From positions 1 to 64,000 of the forward strand of contig CAYRWR010000009.1 of assembly GCA_964428015.1 (NCBI GenBank): DNA of 64,000 nt. Direction: 5' to 3'. Under the pieces are notes generated by a model that had not been told where the DNA came from, ran no database searches, and worked only from the letters and a program-made list of their open reading frames with translations. Position numbers and translations under genes: made by a program. Below, piece by piece: positions 60,062-64,000 of this stretch. The first letter of the stretch is position 1. Each line of letters begins with the position of its first letter. This DNA is from CAYRWR01 sp964428015. Its GTDB lineage: Bacteria; Spirochaetota; Brevinematia; Brevinematales; CAYRWR01.

Positions 60062-60940
60062 ATGAAAGCCATAAAGAAGCTCGTTTTATTTTTTATCATC
60101 AGCCTGACCCCGGTTGCCCTGCACGCCGGATTTATCAACTGGATTTATGTAGGATTCGGCTATCTGGGCAACGGAATCGTGGGAGGAAGCTCGCTTACCA
60201 TATACGATCTGATACTGGGGACAGGGCAAATGTTCCCCATCGGCAAATTCACCATCTATTCTGCTGAAAATTTAAATTACGTGATGAGCCCTGCTATGGG
60301 CAATGTGGGCTACGGTGTCAATGCCAATCTGGACCTGGCCTACAAGATCATCGGGGAAAGTTATGCCAAGAAAGGCTTTGAAATGGAAGTTTTCCTGGGA
60401 GGGTTCGCGGAATTTGATATCAGTCTGTTACCCTTTGATATTTATTATGCCTACGGCCCGGAACTGGGTATGAACTTCCAGTTCTGGTTTACACCGGGAT
60501 TCGGCCTGAATCTGCAGGCTAAATGCGGTTATAATGTCAGCGGTTGGGGTGATCCCTTCTTTCCCAGCGGGGGCCTGGCTATGATGTGGCGCCGGGTGGA
60601 TGAATCCAAGCTGGCCTTTGCCAAAGAGAAGAAAAAGGTGAAAACCTCCAGCCTCAATGCCGGTATCTACCAGAAAGATGGTAATGTGATGTTTGTATAT
60701 GAATCGCCCCGCACTGATATCAAATCTATAGCCTTGATCGGTGACTTCAACAACTGGAATACCGATGGTATTATGCTGCAGGAAGACGGTGGTGTGTGGA
60801 AGGTGGTGATCAAGCTGGATCCCGGCCTGTATCAGTATAAATATCTGATCAATGGCAAGGAACAGATTGTTGACCCTAAATCACCGGGCTATACTCCTGA
60901 CGGTTTGGGTGGAAAGAACTCCTTCCTGGAAGTAGAATAA
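60062..60940 (+). CDS. Exported barrel-like protein with C-terminal CBM48/AMPK-beta domain
   Basis: 292 residues with a signal peptide (MKAIKKLVLFFIISLTPVALHAG). Residues 25-185 are a small Gly/aromatic-rich barrel-like region (WIYVGFGYLGNGIVGG, YGPELGMNFQFWFTPGFGLNL-type strands). A Lys-rich linker (about 186-200) leads to a CBM48/AMPK-beta-type glucan-binding E-set domain at about 207-292: IALIGDFNNWNTDGIMLQ, GVWKVVIKLDPGLYQYKYLI, IVDPKSPG. The Trp residues that stack on glucan are kept. Fusion to an envelope domain is unusual. It heads an operon with two rhodaneses. Confidence 0.78.
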   Translation: MKAIKKLVLFFIISLTPVALHAGFINWIYVGFGYLGNGIVGGSSLTIYDLILGTGQMFPIGKFTIYSAENLNYVMSPAMGNVGYGVNANLDLAYKIIGESYAKKGFEMEVFLGGFAEFDISLLPFDIYYAYGPELGMNFQFWFTPGFGLNLQAKCGYNVSGWGDPFFPSGGLAMMWRRVDESKLAFAKEKKKVKTSSLNAGIYQKDGNVMFVYESPRTDIKSIALIGDFNNWNTDGIMLQEDGGVWKVVIKLDPGLYQYKYLINGKEQIVDPKSPGYTPDGLGGKNSFLEVE

Positions 60941-60947
60941 ACATAAT

Positions 60948-61346
60948 ATGAAAAAATTCGGAGTCATCTTTTTTGCGGGACTGGTTTTATTGCAGCTGTG
61001 CTGTCAAAGACAAACTCCCGCCTATCAGGATGTCACGCCACAGGAAGCAGCATCGCTTATCAGGAGTCTGGGTGCCCATCTGACTATACTGGATATCAGG
61101 ACAGCTGCTGAATTTGAGCGGGGGCATATCCCCGGCGCCATAAACCGGGATTTCTTTAGTGAAGATTTTCAGCAGAATCTGGAAAAACTGGATAGAGATC
61201 AGCCCCTGCTGCTACATTGCCAGAGCGGGGGGCGCAGTCAAAAAGCCCTGATCCTGCTGCTGGATTTGGGTTTCAAGAAGATCTATCATCTGAATCAGGG
61301 ATATTTGTCCTGGGAGGCAGCCGGGATGGCTGTAGAGCCCAGGTGA
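60948..61346 (+). CDS. Rhodanese-domain lipoprotein
   Basis: 132 residues. Signal peptide with lipobox LQLCC, then a single rhodanese domain: LDIRTAAEFERGHIPGAIN and active-site Cys in LHCQSGGRSQKA. It would carry sulfane sulfur or reduce thiols on the periplasmic side. Seven bases after the barrel-CBM48 gene. Confidence 0.88.
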   Translation: MKKFGVIFFAGLVLLQLCCQRQTPAYQDVTPQEAASLIRSLGAHLTILDIRTAAEFERGHIPGAINRDFFSEDFQQNLEKLDRDQPLLLHCQSGGRSQKALILLLDLGFKKIYHLNQGYLSWEAAGMAVEPR

Positions 61347-61353
61347 GGCTGTC

Positions 61354-61683
61354 ATGATACAGGAATGCGGGCCGGAGGAATTCCGGGAACTCATCATTCA
61401 ACATCTGTCAGGTAATCAGGCTGTACTGCTGGATGTACGCAGTATGCAGGAATTTAAATTCGGTCATATACAGGGAGCGATCAGTCTCCCGGCTGGAGCG
61501 CCTGACCTGCAAAAAAAAATCGACTCCTATGATAAAAATCTTATCTATCTGGTTTATTGCCACTCCGGTGTTCATAGTAAAAGGATCATCTCCTATATGG
61601 AAAACACGGGGTTCAAAAAAATCTTTCACCTGACCCAGGGACTGGCCGGCTGGACACGGGCTGGGCTGGAAGTGGAGATATAA
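61354..61683 (+). CDS. Cytoplasmic rhodanese-domain protein
   Basis: 109 residues, no signal peptide. LDVRSMQEFKFGHIQGAIS and active-site Cys in VYCHSGVHSKR. GAGG precedes the ATG. It follows the exported rhodanese by seven bases, so the two may be a pair on either side of the membrane. Confidence 0.9.
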   Translation: MIQECGPEEFRELIIQHLSGNQAVLLDVRSMQEFKFGHIQGAISLPAGAPDLQKKIDSYDKNLIYLVYCHSGVHSKRIISYMENTGFKKIFHLTQGLAGWTRAGLEVEI

Positions 61684-61684
61684 G

Positions 61685-62224
61685 CTGAAACATTTCAGAA
61701 ATTGGTTTATATGGCTGGCTGTATTTTTGATACTGTCCTGTATGAAAAAACCGGAAACTCCGCCGGAAGTTCATCCTGACTGGGCTGCACTACAACAGGC
61801 TGGCCTGGGAGTCTATCTAGCTTACCCCACCCCGCTGATACTGGTCAAGCTACTGGAACGGGGCTGCACACCGGCAGCTTATGTACCCGGGAGGGAAGAA
61901 TACCTGCTGGAAGGAGGAGAATTTCCTCTGATGGCAGTGATACTGCCGGGTAATCCACCCCGACCGGTAGTGGAATATTCCTACTTCGCAGAAAAAAAAC
62001 TCCACCAACTGACCCTGGATGTCTATGATATCTACCGCTGTGTGGATTCACCCCGCTACGCTGTGTTTGTGTACCGGGGCACCAACAGCAGCCTGTCTAT
62101 TCACAGCGAAGGCCAGCCGGACTGTACAGTGAGACTGGCTGATTTTAATACTGAACTGGAGAGGTTAAAAGAAAACTCCCAGGCAAGCTGGGAGCAATTG
62201 TATATCCGGGAGTATTTTAATTAA
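61685..62224 (+). CDS. Hypothetical lipoprotein with probable CTG start
   Basis: About 179 residues. Reading the frame back to CTG 61685 (seven bases after GGAG) yields KHFRNWFIWLAVFLILSC, a complete lipoprotein signal ending in a lipobox. No ATG lies between it and the lipobox; the TTG at 61727 would cut the signal in half. The mature part is acidic and has no recognised domain (YAVFVYRGTNSSL and similar strands). It is last in the barrel-CBM48/rhodanese operon, two bases after the previous stop. Confidence 0.65.
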   Translation: MKHFRNWFIWLAVFLILSCMKKPETPPEVHPDWAALQQAGLGVYLAYPTPLILVKLLERGCTPAAYVPGREEYLLEGGEFPLMAVILPGNPPRPVVEYSYFAEKKLHQLTLDVYDIYRCVDSPRYAVFVYRGTNSSLSIHSEGQPDCTVRLADFNTELERLKENSQASWEQLYIREYFN

Positions 62225-62240
62225 AAATGAATGAAAAGTT

Positions 62241-62567
62241 TTAAGTACCGGTTTGGGTATTTTTTATCACCCATTCCAGGTAAGGCTGGTAGCCCTGTAC
62301 TACAGGAAGCGCCATGATCTCAGGGATTTCATAGGGATGAGATTCTTTGATACTTTTTTCCAACTGGGGGTAACATGCCCGGGTGGTCTTGATCAGTAGC
62401 AGGTATTCCGCAGCTGACTCCTGCCTCTCCTGCCATAAATAGACACTCTTGAGCGGACCCAAGATCTGCACACAGGCTCCCAGACCCTGTGACACCACCA
62501 TTTCCGCCAGTCTGGAGGCAAGCGCTTCATCCGGTACCGTGACATGTACTTCCAGTAGCTCTTCCAT
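62241..62567 (-). CDS. cutA: CutA1 divalent-cation tolerance protein
   Basis: 108 residues, a trimeric ferredoxin-like fold: VHVTVPDEALASRLAEMVVSQGLGACVQI, VYLWQE, EYLLLIKTT, HPYEIPEIMALPV, YLEWV. Linked to copper tolerance and protein folding in other bacteria; the exact role is unclear. It overlaps the stop of the lipoprotein gene upstream by one base. Confidence 0.93.
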   Translation of the reverse strand: MEELLEVHVTVPDEALASRLAEMVVSQGLGACVQILGPLKSVYLWQERQESAAEYLLLIKTTRACYPQLEKSIKESHPYEIPEIMALPVVQGYQPYLEWVIKNTQTGT

Positions 62568-63133
62568 TATTGAGACGCGCCAATTTTGTTAATAAGCGGG
62601 GCAAAGTCATGTACAATCAGCATATTGCTGTACAGTATAAATTCATTTTCCAGACTAGCCTGACGGTAGATAAGTACATTGGTGTCGGGTGTACCGGCCA
62701 CACTTTTTGCCAACTCGGATAGGTCTTCTTTCTTTTTTAACAGGCTGCGGTAGGTCTCTGACATAACTTTAGTGTAATTGGTTTCCATACGGTACACATA
62801 AGTCAGTGCCTGAAAAACATTGAAACTTACCAGCATGTATTGCTCCATGTTGGTCAGAGTCTGATTAAGAATACCGTTCTGGAAGGTCTTGTTTTGAGAC
62901 AATTTTCTGAGGTAGTCTCCATAGACCTGGTCCTCGCTGCGATTGGTATTAATCTGCTTTTTTAACTCAGCGGAAAGGCGTAGAAATAAAGGCAGGGTTT
63001 CCACAAAATTGCTGACCTGAGTAACCTGCAGGGGGATCATTTGGTTGTAATATTTGATCTCTTCCTGTTTTTTTGCACACGCGCCCAGTATAGTTAGAAC
63101 CAGTATCCAACTTAGATGGTGTAGTTGTTTCAT
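62567..63133 (-). CDS. Hypothetical helical lipoprotein, copy 2
   Basis: 188 residues. Lipobox LGAC. The rest is predicted all-helical and shares the pattern LPLFLRLSxE, YLRKLSQNKTFQNGIL, with the next gene upstream, so they look like tandem paralogues. Overlaps that gene by four bases (ATGA). Confidence 0.72.
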   Translation of the reverse strand: MKQLHHLSWILVLTILGACAKKQEEIKYYNQMIPLQVTQVSNFVETLPLFLRLSAELKKQINTNRSEDQVYGDYLRKLSQNKTFQNGILNQTLTNMEQYMLVSFNVFQALTYVYRMETNYTKVMSETYRSLLKKKEDLSELAKSVAGTPDTNVLIYRQASLENEFILYSNMLIVHDFAPLINKIGASQ

Positions 63134-63702
63134 TGATCATTCCCCTCCATGGCTTTATCTATCTTTTCCAGATTTTTCTGAAGGAAAAAGACATTGTTAT
63201 ATAATTTTTTTCTGTTTTCCAGACTGGCTTTTTTTTCTTTGAACAAATCCTTTTCAATACCCTGCATTTCAGTTTTCTCCAGCTCCCTTACCTCTTCCGT
63301 CTCTCTCATTAGACTCTTTTTAAAATCATCCATCTTTTTTTGGAAGTCATCGGGGTCGCGGGGTAGATAATCCAAACCCAGGGTGATGCTGACATATATA
63401 TCCAGAAAGGACAGCATGTCGTCAAAGCCCTGTGACAAAATAACTGCCTGCATGGCTTTATCCGTAATAAGTTTCTGGAAGTATTTTTCATTGTAATCCG
63501 GAGCATCTACCTGTTCGGGGCGAAGTGAGAGTTGATAATCCTGACTGAATCTGATAATGTCAGGCAGGACTTTTATAAATTTATCCAGGGCAGCATCATC
63601 CAGATAGACAATATCTCTTCCGGTAAGTGGCGGAGTTTTGGCGGTGCACCCCCAAAAAACTGTCGTTAAAAATAAAACTGTCGACAAGATTTTCTGTTTC
63701 AT
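63130..63702 (-). CDS. Hypothetical helical lipoprotein, copy 1
   Basis: 190 residues from ATG 63702, after GGGAGGG; the frame's earlier ATG at 63732 has no ribosome-binding site. Lipobox FWGC. Helical, with LPDIIRFSQDY and KYFQKLITDKAMQAVILSQ paralleling its neighbour, and a Lys/Glu-rich coiled-coil C-terminus. Heads an operon with the second copy and cutA. Confidence 0.74.
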   Translation of the reverse strand: MKQKILSTVLFLTTVFWGCTAKTPPLTGRDIVYLDDAALDKFIKVLPDIIRFSQDYQLSLRPEQVDAPDYNEKYFQKLITDKAMQAVILSQGFDDMLSFLDIYVSITLGLDYLPRDPDDFQKKMDDFKKSLMRETEEVRELEKTEMQGIEKDLFKEKKASLENRKKLYNNVFFLQKNLEKIDKAMEGNDQ

Positions 63703-63792
63703 TTTCCCTCCCGATCTGGCATAGTTTATCATATTCCCCTAAAAATGAAAAGCCTGAACGGAGTTTTCATTCAGATAAAAACACCCTTTTAC

Positions 63793-63821
63793 TTGACTTT
63801 TTTTCTTCCATACAATATCCT
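63793..63821 (+). promoter_or_regulatory. Promoter of the MntR/DtxR-type gene
   Basis: TTGACT (63793-63798), 17 bases, TATCCT (63816-63821). A moderate match. Confidence 0.5.
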
Positions 63822-63866
63822 TTGTTATACATTGCTAACTATATAAGAGAATATCAAGGAGCTGAA

Positions 63867-64000
63867 GTGACTCAAAGTCTGGAAGATTACCTGGAAGCTA
63901 TCTATCTGATCATCCAAAAAAAGAAAGTAGCCAGAGTGAAAGATATCTCTGAACAGCTGGATGTTAAAAAACCCAGTGTAATAAACGCGGTCAAAGAACT
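63867..64000 (+). CDS. DtxR/MntR-family metal-dependent regulator, cut by window end
   Basis: 44 codons are visible from GTG 63867, preceded by AAGGAG. SLEDYLEAIYLIIQKKKVARVKDISEQLDVKKPSVINAVKEL is in pieces the winged-helix DNA-binding domain of MntR/DtxR regulators. These repress metal-uptake genes when Mn or Fe is bound. The metal sites lie beyond the window. Confidence 0.85.
   Translation, partial: MTQSLEDYLEAIYLIIQKKKVARVKDISEQLDVKKPSVINAVKE

Overview
The window looks like a spirochaete chromosome segment of moderate G+C. The clearest marker is a FlaA periplasmic-flagellar sheath protein at 25214-26191. Supporting signs are many loosely spaced lipoprotein signal peptides, a CheX-type phosphatase gene next to cheY, and a ribosomal cluster running rpsM-rpsK-rpoA-rplQ without rpsD. 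Genus cannot be fixed from the sequence alone. Ten Ns at 34221-34230 mark a scaffold join, and genes are cut at both window ends.

Layout. 1-4500 is accessory: a cut lipoprotein gene, a VapBC-type toxin-antitoxin pair, and a G+C-rich GH13 amylase/TetR pair sharing a palindromic operator, with scattered intergenic repeats. 4800-16350 is signalling: a multi-PAS hybrid kinase, an ankyrin protein, a MazE/AbrB-FliG C-terminal fusion, a HAD-Smr fusion beside hisF, an EAL-HDOD protein, a CheX-like/CheY/degenerate-HD cluster, and a GGDEF-EAL protein. 16340-25200 is housekeeping: aroC, thiL, a KtrA-type protein, tRNA-Tyr, an ABC exporter, then a ParB-like/metallopeptidase/Nudix/endonuclease IV operon. 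25200-32420 holds flaA and the gatB-capA-gpsA-coaX-amidase-GerMN run. 32500-36520 has an FMN-binding protein with an outer-membrane barrel, a methyltransferase and homoserine dehydrogenase.

36583-54173 is one co-oriented translation supercluster on the minus strand: rpsL, rpsG, fusA, tuf, S10, spc and alpha genes, with adk, infA, rpmJ and rpoA. A consensus promoter precedes rpsL. rpmD and rpsD are absent, and a structured spacer separates rpsJ from rplC. Beyond it are a small zinc-ribbon protein, a likely structured RNA gene with its own terminator, and an envelope region of secreted proteins: a four-InlB-repeat plus seven-blade repeat lipoprotein, a nitroreductase, a barrel-CBM48 fusion, two rhodaneses, paralogous lipoproteins, cutA, and a cut MntR/DtxR-type regulator.

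Promoters read out unusually clearly, with TTGACA-like and TATAAT-like boxes mostly 17 bp apart. Several of them decide translation starts. The strongest candidates for new biology are the MazE/AbrB-FliG fusion, the probably leaderless autoregulated tetR, the RNA gene at about 54834-54996, and the alternating two-blade repeat architecture at 57420-58259.
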